A DNA stretch of 24,371 bases, from positions 1 to 24,371 of the IMG/VR virus record IMGVR_UViG_3300032293_000109; one strand, 5' to 3'. The stretch is from a virus. Below are positions 1 to 7,047 of the stretch, one piece after another. The translations under genes were made by a program, and so were the position numbers. The notes under the pieces were generated by a model, which was not told where the DNA came from, did not search any database, and was given only the letters and a program-made list of their open reading frames with translations. Each line of letters opens with the position of its first letter. Position 1 is the first letter of the stretch.

Positions 1-180
1 ATGCGGTCGAGGGGACTAGCCTCACCCGACCGAGCCGATGCTCTTGCTTTGTGTTTAAGTGGTGGCAATGTTAACCTTGACTTGACTTTCCCCACCGAGC
101 GTCCAACTTGGCGGATGTTAAGTCAGATCATGTCGGAGGCGAGTGACCCCGTTATGGCTGGCTTTGACGCAGGAGGATAA
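1..180 (+). CDS. Terminase large subunit, C-terminal end (partial)
   Basis: The reading frame open from base 1 and stopping at 178-180 encodes the last 59 residues of a protein whose beginning lies outside the window. The segment SRGLASPDRADALALCL is the hallmark end of the terminase nuclease domain: a conserved SPDRADAL stretch carrying the last acidic residues of the RNase H-like fold. The large terminase is the ATP-driven motor and nuclease that cuts concatemeric phage DNA and pumps it through the portal, and the portal gene follows about 500 bases downstream, as expected. The ATG at base 1 is probably an internal methionine, not the true start. The identification depends on this short motif and on context, but both agree. 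Confidence 0.8.
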   Translation: MRSRGLASPDRADALALCLSGGNVNLDLTFPTERPTWRMLSQIMSEASDPVMAGFDAGG

Positions 181-185
181 ACACT

Positions 186-356
186 ATGAATATATGGAAC
201 TGGATTACCGCAAACTGGCAAGAGATTGTCGCCGCTGTTGGTGGCGTTGTCTTGGCCGCACGCATCATTGTTAAACTTACCCCCACCCCCGCTGACGATT
301 CTTTCTTGGAAAAGATTGTGTCTTTCCTAAAGACAATCGGGCTAAATATCAAATAA
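186..356 (+). CDS. Small single-span membrane protein, holin-like
   Basis: This gene encodes 56 residues beginning MNIWNWITANWQEIV. A strong Shine-Dalgarno, AGGAGGA at 171-177, overlaps the end of the terminase gene and sits about 8 bases before the ATG. One hydrophobic stretch, around residues 17-31 (EIVAAVGGVVLAARIIVKL), can span the membrane, and the short tail ends with a second amphipathic piece (FLEKIVSFLKTIGL). Single-span proteins of this size next to spanin-like genes are often holins or antiholins, which set the timing of lysis by perforating the inner membrane. No diagnostic holin motif is visible, so the lysis role is inferred from size, topology and the lipoprotein gene pair just downstream. 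It could instead be another small membrane protein of the phage. Confidence 0.6.
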   Translation: MNIWNWITANWQEIVAAVGGVVLAARIIVKLTPTPADDSFLEKIVSFLKTIGLNIK

Positions 357-362
357 TCTTTT

Positions 363-551
363 GTGCTGCGTGCAATCCTTGAGATCATCGCAGCCGTGTT
401 TCGCATCATCCCAGGTTGGAAAGACAAGCGCACCCAGAACCTTGAAGGCGATTGGCGCAAGAACCGTGATGCTATTGACGGCGATCTGCGTAACGAGTCT
501 TGGTGGTTGCGCAACAACGACCCCAGTAACAAACACAACGGGAGCAGTTGA
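363..551 (+). CDS. Small membrane-anchored protein, possible Rz-like spanin subunit
   Basis: A GTG-initiated frame of 62 residues starts 6 bases after the previous stop. The N-terminus (LRAILEIIAAVFRIIPGW) is hydrophobic enough to anchor in the inner membrane, and the rest is charged and hydrophilic (KDKRTQNLEGDWRKNRDAID, then NESWWLRNN). The 3' part overlaps, in another frame, a lipoprotein gene at 442-681. A membrane-anchored protein overlapped by a lipoprotein frame is the classical Rz/Rz1 arrangement, in which the two subunits join across the periplasm and fuse inner and outer membranes at lysis. This protein is much shorter than usual Rz proteins and shows no long coiled coil, so spanin function is only a suggestion. 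No ribosome-binding site is evident, and translation may be coupled to the upstream gene. Confidence 0.5.
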   Translation: MLRAILEIIAAVFRIIPGWKDKRTQNLEGDWRKNRDAIDGDLRNESWWLRNNDPSNKHNGSS

Positions 552-681
552 GGCTTTAATGCGAGATGAAAACTATTCTGCTGTCCGTACTGCTGATCCA
601 AAAGTACGCGCTTGGGCAAAGCGTGCTTTACATTACGTCAACGATCTGTCATTTGAATTGAGTAGGGAGCGTAACAAATGA
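442..681 (+). CDS. Small lipoprotein overlapping the preceding gene, possible Rz1-like subunit
   Basis: The frame encodes a typical lipoprotein signal: positively charged MKAIGAR, hydrophobic VMLLTAICVTSL, then lipobox LGGC. I chose the TTG at 442 because it gives the proper K/R n-region; GTG 466 and ATG 469 are alternatives that would lack it. The lipid-attachment cysteine is residue 23 of 79. The mature part (ATTTPVTNTTGAVEAL onward) is helical and charged, not proline-rich as in many Rz1 proteins. The first 110 bases lie inside the previous gene in a different frame, and the end overlaps the portal start as ATGA at 678-681. The lipoprotein assignment is strong. The spanin role is inferred from gene overlap and from the holin-like neighbour. 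Confidence 0.6.
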   Translation: MKAIGARTVMLLTAICVTSLGGCATTTPVTNTTGAVEALMRDENYSAVRTADPKVRAWAKRALHYVNDLSFELSRERNK

Positions 682-2567
682 GCGATAAATACACCCGCCG
701 CACTGAATATCACGACCGCATCATTGATAGCTTAAACCAGCGCGAGACTTGGGAGAACCGCCAGCGGTTGTTTTACCAAGCCAGATACTTTGGGGTTAGG
801 CGCAAGACTAAACCTTGGCCTACCGCCGCTGACCTTCACGTCCAGCTAATTGACGGCGCGATTGAGAAGTTAAAACCTAGCTTCGTCAACAGCGCAATTG
901 GCAATGACATCCTTTCCAGCTTCGTCCCGATGCGCCAGCAGTTAACCCCGATTACCGTATCTGCCGAGCGTTGGTTTGATTACAAGATGCGCGAGCAGTC
1001 TAACTTCCAGAAAGAGATTGTTTCGGTCATCGACAACTTGCTTCTCTACGGGCGCGGGTTAGCCAAGGTAGTCTGGAACGAGGACAAGAAGCAGATTGCC
1101 TTTGAGGCAATTGACCCGTTCCACGTGGTCGTACCGGCTTACTGCAAGAACTTGGCAGATGCAGATTTCATCGTTCACATCATTTCTATTTCAGTCGACA
1201 GCTACAAGACCAACCCGCTTTACAAGCAGGACAAGGAATTTGTCAAACGCATCAGCGGCAAGGTCAACGAATCGGTTGGGCTACGCAGCGAGATTCAAGA
1301 TGAGATTTACAGGCGGGAGGGGATTACGCAGGAGTCGGGCAATGATACTATCATCTTGTGGGAACTTTACACCCCGTCCAAGGACGGCTGGAAGGTTGAA
1401 ACCTACAGCCCGCTGGACGTGGAGACGGATGTTAGAAAACCTTTCACCTTACCTTACGAACACGGCGAACCACCTTTTGTCGATTTCCCCTATGAGTTGA
1501 CAGGGGGCGGTTGGTACAGTCCCAGAGGAGTCGCAGAAATCCTCCTCCCTGGTGAGAACCTGCTCAACAAACTCAAGAACTCATTGAGCGACTACGTTGA
1601 ACTGGCCAACCGACCCGTCTTTGAAGCACAGAATCCGATCTCGCTCAACACGGCAAATCTAAAGATGCAACCTGGGCAGATCCTGCCCCAAGGCTTAAAG
1701 CCCGTACAATTTAGCCAACCACCCTTCGACTTCCAGCGTTTGATGATGGAGGAGAAGATGTCGGCTGAACAGCGCATGGGTCAGTTTGATATGGGTGCTA
1801 GCTCGCAGTACCAAATCTCGGATCGCAAGACTGCGACTGAGGTTGCCGCTATCCAAGCCCAAGCCGCTGCTTCGGGCGATCTACGTAACCGCATCTTTAG
1901 GATGAGCCTGTCGCACCTCTTTAGGCAGTGCTGGTCGCTTTATGTGCAGTACGCCAAAGAGGACTTGCTGTTTAGGTACGCTGAAGAGACTGGTCAGATG
2001 GTTCCAGACGGCATCCACGCCGAGTATTCGATTGAGCCAAAGGGCGGGCTGGACTTTATCAACCGCCAGTTTGCCTTGCAGAAGTCAGTAGCGCGGATGC
2101 AGATGTTCCAAAATAATGTTTACATCAACCAAGGCGAGTTGGTAAAGTCGGTGCTTGAACAAGACGATCCCTCGCTGGTCCGCAGACTCTTCCAAGATCC
2201 GCAAGCCGCTTCTGGAGACCAAGCTGAAGATCAAGCGACTGAGATTGCAACGATGCTCGCCACTGGATTCCCAGTCGCAATCAAGCCTAGCGACGATCAC
2301 AAAGCGCATATATCTGTTCTCTTCGCATTTAACCAAGCGGCTCAACTCCGCCAGCAGCCGGTCGACCAGAGTGCAATGCAAGTTCTAATGGCGCACTTAC
2401 AACAGCATTTGCAGGCGTTGGAACAGATCGATCCCAACACATCCCGCGCTATCCAGAAACAGCTTCGTGATGCGGCCAAGGCAGACACTCGCCAACAAGG
2501 GCAAGCGGTAGGGGCAACACCTACTGAGGGTCAGCCGATGCAACAGGCCGCGCCGATGCCTGCTTGA
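678..2567 (+). CDS. Portal protein
   Basis: This encodes 629 residues, a usual length for podovirus-type portals. The portal is a dodecameric ring at one capsid vertex. DNA enters and leaves through it, and terminase, adaptor and scaffold dock on it. Visible hallmarks are the N-terminal helical part with WPTAADLHVQLIDGAIEKLK near residues 46-65, the DNLLLYGRGLAKVVWNED segment near residues 114-131 (the common 'early stem' pattern of portals), and IDPFHVVVP just after it. The C-terminal 100 residues are Gln/Ala-rich and helical (RQQPVDQSAMQVLMAHLQQH), like the helical barrel and disordered tails of P22-type portals. It sits between terminase and scaffold/capsid, the expected order. The start ATG overlaps the lipoprotein stop by 4 bases. 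Confidence 0.88.
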   Translation: MSDKYTRRTEYHDRIIDSLNQRETWENRQRLFYQARYFGVRRKTKPWPTAADLHVQLIDGAIEKLKPSFVNSAIGNDILSSFVPMRQQLTPITVSAERWFDYKMREQSNFQKEIVSVIDNLLLYGRGLAKVVWNEDKKQIAFEAIDPFHVVVPAYCKNLADADFIVHIISISVDSYKTNPLYKQDKEFVKRISGKVNESVGLRSEIQDEIYRREGITQESGNDTIILWELYTPSKDGWKVETYSPLDVETDVRKPFTLPYEHGEPPFVDFPYELTGGGWYSPRGVAEILLPGENLLNKLKNSLSDYVELANRPVFEAQNPISLNTANLKMQPGQILPQGLKPVQFSQPPFDFQRLMMEEKMSAEQRMGQFDMGASSQYQISDRKTATEVAAIQAQAAASGDLRNRIFRMSLSHLFRQCWSLYVQYAKEDLLFRYAEETGQMVPDGIHAEYSIEPKGGLDFINRQFALQKSVARMQMFQNNVYINQGELVKSVLEQDDPSLVRRLFQDPQAASGDQAEDQATEIATMLATGFPVAIKPSDDHKAHISVLFAFNQAAQLRQQPVDQSAMQVLMAHLQQHLQALEQIDPNTSRAIQKQLRDAAKADTRQQGQAVGATPTEGQPMQQAAPMPA

Positions 2568-3358
2568 TTAAGAACGTAGAATTTAATGTAACCCCGCAAG
2601 AGCGGGTAAAGTTATTCTTGGACGATGAACAATTCGGCCAAGAACTAATGCTCAAGTATTTTGCAAAAGAAAGCGTATACGAGCCAGAAACATTCTTACT
2701 ATTTAAGCGTCTGCTCAAAGAAGGCGACACCTTCATCGACATTGGCGGTCATGTCGGATTCTTTTCCATAGTATCCTCGGCACTGGTTGGCGTGTCTGGC
2801 AGGGTCTACACTTTCGAGCCAGAGCCTAAAAATTATCTGCACTTGTTACAACACATCCAAGTTAACAATTTGCGCAACATTACACCTCACTGCTGGGCAG
2901 TTGGTGATCAATCCAAGATGGTAGTGTTCAATCAAAACCAAGATTGTGATGGCGGTCATTCGCTGTGGGATTGCGGTAAGTTTGGTAACAATGTTAAAAG
3001 CCGCGAGAATCCAGTTAGGATAGCTACCTATATGGCATCCTTGGATGTAGAGCTTGCTGGCAGGGATCTGTCAAAATTAAAGCTGGTTAAGGCGGATGTG
3101 GAGGGAGCAGAGGAGCTAGCCCTGCGCGGGATGGAACAAATCTTAAAGACACACCAGCCGTTTGTTGTGGCTGAGATTCATGAATTTGGCTTAAATCAGA
3201 TGGGTAGCTCCGGACAAGCCTTGCGCAAGTACATGGAAAGTCTTGGTTATATTACTTATCTACTAGAAAAAGAAGAACCAGAATCCTTAGTTGGCAAACC
3301 ACTTCCCAATAAAGAATTTGTCTATAACGTGCTGTTTGCCGCTAAAGACCTACCATGA
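2564..3358 (+). CDS. FkbM-family SAM-dependent methyltransferase
   Basis: This encodes 264 residues. The start is taken as TTG at 2564, overlapping the portal stop, because the region after it already reads like the family; an internal ATG at 2648 would remove the first 28 residues. Motif I of Rossmann methyltransferases is clear (TFIDIGGHVGFFS, residues 56-68), followed by the acidic ribose-binding residue in VYTFEPEP (81-88). The FkbM signature KADVEGAEELAL is at residues 176-187. FkbM-type enzymes O-methylate sugars or other small hydroxylated groups. In phages they occur as cargo genes, and a role in modifying host surface glycans or a virion component is possible but not shown here. It splits the usual portal-scaffold order together with the HNH gene, and the DNA is AT-richer than the portal gene. 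Confidence 0.85.
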   Translation: MIKNVEFNVTPQERVKLFLDDEQFGQELMLKYFAKESVYEPETFLLFKRLLKEGDTFIDIGGHVGFFSIVSSALVGVSGRVYTFEPEPKNYLHLLQHIQVNNLRNITPHCWAVGDQSKMVVFNQNQDCDGGHSLWDCGKFGNNVKSRENPVRIATYMASLDVELAGRDLSKLKLVKADVEGAEELALRGMEQILKTHQPFVVAEIHEFGLNQMGSSGQALRKYMESLGYITYLLEKEEPESLVGKPLPNKEFVYNVLFAAKDLP

Positions 3359-3807
3359 GAAAACTACGCAGAGGCGACACAAGAGAAGACGGAATGATAT
3401 TCTGGTCATACTCATTCAACAATGAAATATGGCTAACACCAGAAAAACTGGCAATACGCAACCAGAAAAAATTAGCTTGGCAAAGAAAGAATGTTGATCC
3501 AATACAAAACAGAAAAAATGTAATGGAGTGGACAAAAAATAATTATGCTAGGAAGCTTGCGCGTGTCAGAAAATACCAAGCAATCAAGAGAAACTCAAAA
3601 GTATTGTGTGGCAAAAGCAATGTAATACATACTTTTTATGAGGCAGCCCGAAGGGTTGGGAGGTGCTTAGGAATAAAATTTCACGTAGATCATATTGTCC
3701 CACTTTCACTAGGCGGTTCTCATCATCAAAACAATCTGCAATGGGTTCCATATATTTGGAATCTATCAAAGCATAACAGGGAAAGCGGAAAGATATTTTC
3801 ACTGTAA
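3355..3807 (+). CDS. HNH endonuclease
   Basis: This encodes 150 residues, overlapping the FkbM gene by ATGA. The HNH core lies at residues 109-141: FHVDHIVPLSLGGSHHQNNL, with His113 as the likely general base after Asp112, Asn126/127 in the middle, and a closing K139-H140-N141. The N-terminus, MRKLRRGDTREDGMIFW, is a motif often seen at the front of free-standing phage HNH nucleases. The middle (residues 38-80) is Lys/Arg-rich and probably binds DNA. Such genes behave as homing endonucleases or as mobile cargo in phage late operons; some terminase-adjacent HNH proteins assist packaging, but this one is downstream of the portal. It is distinctly AT-rich against its neighbours, which fits recent acquisition. 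Confidence 0.85.
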   Translation: MRKLRRGDTREDGMIFWSYSFNNEIWLTPEKLAIRNQKKLAWQRKNVDPIQNRKNVMEWTKNNYARKLARVRKYQAIKRNSKVLCGKSNVIHTFYEAARRVGRCLGIKFHVDHIVPLSLGGSHHQNNLQWVPYIWNLSKHNRESGKIFSL

Positions 3808-3814
3808 ATGATTT

Positions 3815-4141
3815 ATGATAAAACTATTGAGAGCATTTAAGTTTTTTATCCGCCAACAAGAGTGGGTTAACGAGCCTGTGTGGAACAGCGAAGACGAGAA
3901 GGCGTGGACAAACTTTCTGTCCACACCTACTGGGAAGAAGCTTAGTCTTATACTTTTGAACCTTACCTTACGCCAAAACGCATCCGCAGTAATGAAAAAG
4001 CAAGAAGAACTTGCGGAGGCGTGTGGGCGTGCTAATGGATATAGGGCATGTGTTGCGACCTTAGAATCGCTCGCATCCCAAAAACTCAACTCCGCCATCC
4101 CAGGCTACGGGGACGGATCGGATGAACCAGTAGCCGAATAA
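3815..4141 (+). CDS. Hypothetical protein before the scaffold gene
   Basis: This encodes 108 residues that I do not recognise as a named family. It opens with a basic, aromatic piece (MIKLLRAFKFFIRQQ), followed by a Trp-containing acidic region (EWVNEPVWNSEDEKAWTNF). A long helical middle, KKQEELAEACGRANGYRACV, contains two of its three cysteine-free flanks and two cysteines, and the tail is acidic (GDGSDEPVAE). Position between the cargo genes and the scaffold, and the compact helical pattern, suggest a small head-assembly or packaging-associated protein, but that is only context. The start ATG lies 7 bases after the HNH stop without a good ribosome-binding site. Confidence 0.6.
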   Translation: MIKLLRAFKFFIRQQEWVNEPVWNSEDEKAWTNFLSTPTGKKLSLILLNLTLRQNASAVMKKQEELAEACGRANGYRACVATLESLASQKLNSAIPGYGDGSDEPVAE

Positions 4142-4189
4142 CCTTTAGGTAGAATGACTCCCTACCGACAAGAGTAAGAAAGGGTCAAA

Positions 4190-5149
4190 ATGGCGGAATT
4201 GACTAACCTATCCGAAGCAGATGTATTGGCTTTAGCGAAGGCGGCAGATGAAGGCACGGAACTCGCGCCCACCCTGTCCCAAGTTGAAGCGGTAACAGAA
4301 ACTAAGGAGACGGCCAGCGGCGATACCTTGGAGACACCCGCGACTCCCGAAACCACCGAAACTAAATCCACATCGAATGATGTGGTGACGGATGAGGTCC
4401 CTAAGACTGAAACCGTATCAACCAAAAGTTCTTTAACAACGCAATCTGATGAATCCAAGTCGGAGTCGGCTTCCGAAAAGAAGCCAACACGATATGAGAA
4501 AGCAAAGTCGCGTCTTGAAAAGGAATGGGAAACACTGCGAGCAGAGAAAGCCAAGTTGCAGGCCGAGCGGGAAGCCGCCCAGGCCTCGGTTGGAAAAGCT
4601 GCTGCGCAGGAGAAACAAACTTCAACTCGCAAGTTTAGCGCGGAAGATTATCGGGAAGCAGCAAAGAGCTACCGTGATGAAGGCCGCGATGATCTTGCAA
4701 AACTCGCTGAAAACAAAGCCAGCGAGATTGAGGTTGAGTACAGGAAAGAGCAAGAGGAGAATGTCAAAGGCGAGCTAAAGTCCGCTTGGGACAAGAACCT
4801 TTACGAAGAGGTCGAGGCTAACCCCGATCTCAAAGACTCTTCCACCAAACTTTACAAGGCGGTATCGGAGATGCTACAGAACCACGCCATCCTGCGTAAC
4901 TACCCAGCGGGGATTAAGGATGCGGTGGGTATCGCCAAAATTAGGCTTAAAGCGGAGTCCGCCTCCGATTTGGAAAAGAAGGTTGCAAAGTATGAGTCAG
5001 AATTGGCTCAACTTAGAAAGGCCACGACACCGGCAAGCGGTCAGCCTTCTGCACCCGCCCGACAGAAACAGTTTCACGAACTGTCCAGCAATGAACAGGA
5101 AAAGGAGTTGTTACGAATGGCAGCGGAAGCAGACAGGATGGGAGTTTGA
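4190..5149 (+). CDS. Capsid scaffolding protein
   Basis: This encodes 319 residues, strongly acidic and mostly helical, placed directly before the major capsid gene. The first 100 residues are low-complexity Thr/Glu/Ser-rich (for example VEAVTETKETASGDTLETPA). The middle, around residues 100-145, is a likely coiled coil (RYEKAKSRLEKEWETLRAEK), and another charged helix runs near 160-200. The C-terminus (KQFHELSSNEQEKELLRMAA, then ADRMGV) is a short helical end of the sort that contacts coat protein in scaffolds. Scaffolds organise capsid and portal during prohead assembly and then leave. Sequence conservation in this class is low, so the call rests on composition, length and position. Ribosome-binding site AGAAAGG is at 4177-4183. 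Confidence 0.75.
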   Translation: MAELTNLSEADVLALAKAADEGTELAPTLSQVEAVTETKETASGDTLETPATPETTETKSTSNDVVTDEVPKTETVSTKSSLTTQSDESKSESASEKKPTRYEKAKSRLEKEWETLRAEKAKLQAEREAAQASVGKAAAQEKQTSTRKFSAEDYREAAKSYRDEGRDDLAKLAENKASEIEVEYRKEQEENVKGELKSAWDKNLYEEVEANPDLKDSSTKLYKAVSEMLQNHAILRNYPAGIKDAVGIAKIRLKAESASDLEKKVAKYESELAQLRKATTPASGQPSAPARQKQFHELSSNEQEKELLRMAAEADRMGV

Positions 5150-5175
5150 CAGGTTAGTGGTACAGGAAAAATAAA

Positions 5176-6204
5176 ATGGCTAATGTTACTACAGGCTCTG
5201 TCTCTTCACAGTTTCAGGCCTTCTTCTCAAAGTCACTCTTAGAGAGGCAAATCCCCTTGCTCCAGATGGAGCAGTTTGCCCAAAAGGTTCCGTATCCGAC
5301 GAAAACTGGCGGCAACAAGACCGTCCGTTTCTTCCGATTCGACAACCCCAGCATTGCTTCAATCATCTCGCTGTCGGAAGGCACGAGTCCTACTGCTGGT
5401 ACGGGCGAGCGTCAGCTCACCCTCTCCACGGTCGAAGCCACGTTGGAACAGTTCGGATCTAGCATCGTCCTCACCGACGTATTGCTGGCCACCGAGCTAT
5501 TCAATCACTTGGCCCAGGCTACTAAGCAACTCGGTGAAGATGCAGCTCTCCATGCCGACACCCTCTCGCACCGCGCGTTGGTGTTGAACACGACTGCCTC
5601 CACGACTGCTGGTACGACTGTCTCTGCGGCGGCTTATTCCCGCTTCGCACAGAACGGAACCAACGGAACCAACTTCCAAGCGGCATCCACGGCTAACGCC
5701 GCGATGACTGCTTTGGATCTTCTGGATGCCGCGACTGCCCTCAAGGTCAACCGCGCTCCTAAGATCAAAGATGGTTACGTCCTCGTTGCTCCTCCTCAGG
5801 TCACCCGTGACTTGATGAACGACGATGACTTCCTTCGCGTTTCCTCCTACAGCACCCCCGATGCCATCTACAAAGGTGAAGTCGGTCGTCTGTTTGGCGT
5901 GAGCGTAATCGAAACCACCAACAACTTAACGGCTGGAACTGCTGCTTACGGTGTAAATACCGAAGCAACCGGCTCCAACTACGCCAGCATCGTACTCGGT
6001 GGGCAAGCCTTCGGCGTGCCTCACATGACAGCGGTTGCGGCCACTGGCTCGCCTTACGCGCCTAAGGTCACAATCCTCGATGCTCCTGACAAGTCGGACA
6101 TCTACGGTCAGCGCACCATCGCATCGTTCAAAACCTTCTATACTGCGAAGCAATTGAACCCTGCGTTCTATCGCGTTGTCTGGTCGAAGTCTAACTTCGC
6201 CTAA
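5176..6204 (+). CDS. Major capsid protein, N4-gp56 family type
   Basis: This encodes 342 residues and follows the scaffold. The pattern of the N4-gp56 family is visible: N-terminal FSKSLLERQIPLLQMEQFAQ (residues 15-34), the early strand KTGGNKTVRFFRFDN (43-57), the region TLSTVEATLEQFGSSIVLTD (81-100) and its helix, then the central VAPPQVTRDLMNDDDF and the domain GEVGRLFGVSVIETTN. The C-terminal DIYGQRTIASFKTF, leading to RVVWSKSNFA, closes the P domain. These proteins have the HK97 fold and build the icosahedral shell. Codon use is cleaner and GC-richer than the neighbours, as is usual for a highly expressed coat gene. A strong RNA hairpin follows 49 bases after the stop. Confidence 0.85.
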   Translation: MANVTTGSVSSQFQAFFSKSLLERQIPLLQMEQFAQKVPYPTKTGGNKTVRFFRFDNPSIASIISLSEGTSPTAGTGERQLTLSTVEATLEQFGSSIVLTDVLLATELFNHLAQATKQLGEDAALHADTLSHRALVLNTTASTTAGTTVSAAAYSRFAQNGTNGTNFQAASTANAAMTALDLLDAATALKVNRAPKIKDGYVLVAPPQVTRDLMNDDDFLRVSSYSTPDAIYKGEVGRLFGVSVIETTNNLTAGTAAYGVNTEATGSNYASIVLGGQAFGVPHMTAVAATGSPYAPKVTILDAPDKSDIYGQRTIASFKTFYTAKQLNPAFYRVVWSKSNFA

Positions 6205-6213
6205 GTTATCTAT

Positions 6214-6564
6214 ATGGGAGCCATGCTAGTAATCGGTATGGGTCCTCGGAAAGCTGGGGAGGGTAAAACCTCCCCAGCCTCTTCCAGCGAGAAATCTATG
6301 CCCAAGGAAGGTCTTGTTCGCTTGCCCATGTCCATGCTTGAGATGGATGGTGGCGAAGGCGAGATGACCCCTCCAGAGGCGGGTGACTCGGTGGAACTCA
6401 CTGGCACAGTCGAAAAGGTTGACGGCGATACTGTCTTCGTCCGCATCAATGATGCGATGGCGGAAGCAGAGCCGATGGCTGAAGTAGATGAAGAGCCAGA
6501 GATGTCCGAAGAGGATAAAATGCGTAAGTTGGCAGAGGAAGCTGACGAGGAAAGCTACAGCTAA
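6214..6564 (+). CDS. Acidic hypothetical protein after the capsid gene (start uncertain)
   Basis: The longest reading is 116 residues. From about residue 29 on it is a compact unit: MPKEGLVRLPMSMLEMDGG, a short beta segment (GDSVELTGTVEKVDGDTVFV), and a very acidic helical tail (DEEPEMSEEDKMRKLAEEAD). The start is not decided. ATGs at 6214, 6223, 6238 and 6298 are all in frame and none has a convincing ribosome-binding site. The ATG at 6298 would leave a perfect hairpin at 6253-6278 untranslated between the capsid gene and this one, giving an 88-residue protein, and I find that attractive. Function is unknown. Position suggests a head-associated small protein. Confidence 0.6.
   Translation: MGAMLVIGMGPRKAGEGKTSPASSSEKSMPKEGLVRLPMSMLEMDGGEGEMTPPEAGDSVELTGTVEKVDGDTVFVRINDAMAEAEPMAEVDEEPEMSEEDKMRKLAEEADEESYS
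6253..6278 (+). terminator. Strong hairpin downstream of the capsid gene, terminator-like
   Basis: GCTGGGGAGG (6253-6262) and CCTCCCCAGC (6269-6278) form a perfect 10-bp stem with the loop GTAAAA. GGAA at 6248-6251 and TTCC at 6282-6285 can extend it across a small internal loop. It begins 49 bases after the capsid stop. No run of T follows, so it is not a textbook intrinsic terminator. It could be a partial terminator, an RNA-stabilising 3' end for the abundant capsid message, or a structure inside the next gene if that gene starts at 6214. Confidence 0.5.
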
Positions 6565-6845
6565 TGCCGATCTACCAGTACACCGACACCCGTAACGGAT
6601 CAGTCGTTGAACTGGAGAAAACGGTTGCTAAGAGGGATTCAGTCCCTAGCTATCTGAGAAGGTCGACTGTGCCACAACGGTTGACAGTATTTGGAACGGG
6701 AGAATCCCCGACCGATCCAACGCTGTCGAATACATCAACAATTATGAAGGGGTACTACAAACAAGAACAAAAACTTGGGAGTAGGTTCAAAAGCGACTTT
6801 AGCGCGGATCAAGTGAAACGTGTCTGGGGTCGCAAAGGAGATTAA
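6564..6845 (+). CDS. Small hypothetical protein with an FmdB-like N-terminus lacking cysteines
   Basis: This encodes 93 residues; its ATG overlaps the previous TAA by one base. The start MPIYQYTDTRNGSVVELEK resembles the opening of FmdB-type zinc-ribbon proteins (MP-Y-Y-C pattern), but all metal-binding cysteines are absent, so zinc binding is not expected if the relation is real. The remainder is basic: RRSTVPQRLTVFGTGE in the middle and KSDFSADQVKRVWGRKGD at the end. Similar small proteins occur near phage head genes, but I cannot assign a job. It is probably co-expressed with its neighbours at 6214 and 6848. Confidence 0.55.
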   Translation: MPIYQYTDTRNGSVVELEKTVAKRDSVPSYLRRSTVPQRLTVFGTGESPTDPTLSNTSTIMKGYYKQEQKLGSRFKSDFSADQVKRVWGRKGD

Positions 6846-6847
6846 CT

Positions 6848-7045
6848 ATGTCAGATATTTATGTGCGTAGGGAAGCACTGGCCAAAAGCCGTCCTTTCCG
6901 TCTTGATACAGCCAAAGAAACGCAAGTAGTTGAAATTACCAGCACAGCTACTGGCGGAACATTCAGCACGAATGCTACCAGCCTTGGCGCATTGTTGCTC
7001 AAAGTAAACGGAACAGCGGTAAAGATTCCGTTCTACACAGCGTAA
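6848..7045 (+). CDS. Small hypothetical structural-type protein
   Basis: This encodes 65 residues starting MSDIYVRREALAKSRPFRLD and ending in a beta-prone segment, LGALLLKVNGTAVKIPFYTA. A good ribosome-binding site, AAAGGAG at 6835-6841, precedes the ATG. The Thr/Ser/Gly-rich middle (VVEITSTATGGTFSTNATSL) matches the style of the following small genes. I recognise no family. Location between capsid and fibre genes suggests a decoration or fibre-associated part. Confidence 0.55.
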   Translation: MSDIYVRREALAKSRPFRLDTAKETQVVEITSTATGGTFSTNATSLGALLLKVNGTAVKIPFYTA

Positions 7046-7047
7046 TC

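Noticed and set aside
152-619. 155-codon - strand frame over the start of the window
   Set aside because: It is antisense to the membrane/lipoprotein cluster, which has ribosome-binding and signal-peptide evidence, and it shows no recognisable protein pattern.
4145-4163. Stem GGTAG/CTACC before the scaffold gene as a terminator
   Set aside because: Only 5 bp with a 9-base loop and no T run; too weak to report as a feature.
5146-5175. Promoter from TTGACA just before the capsid gene
   Set aside because: The -35-like hexamer is perfect, but no acceptable -10 lies at 16-18 bases; the nearest TAAAAT is 20 bases away and overlaps the ATG.
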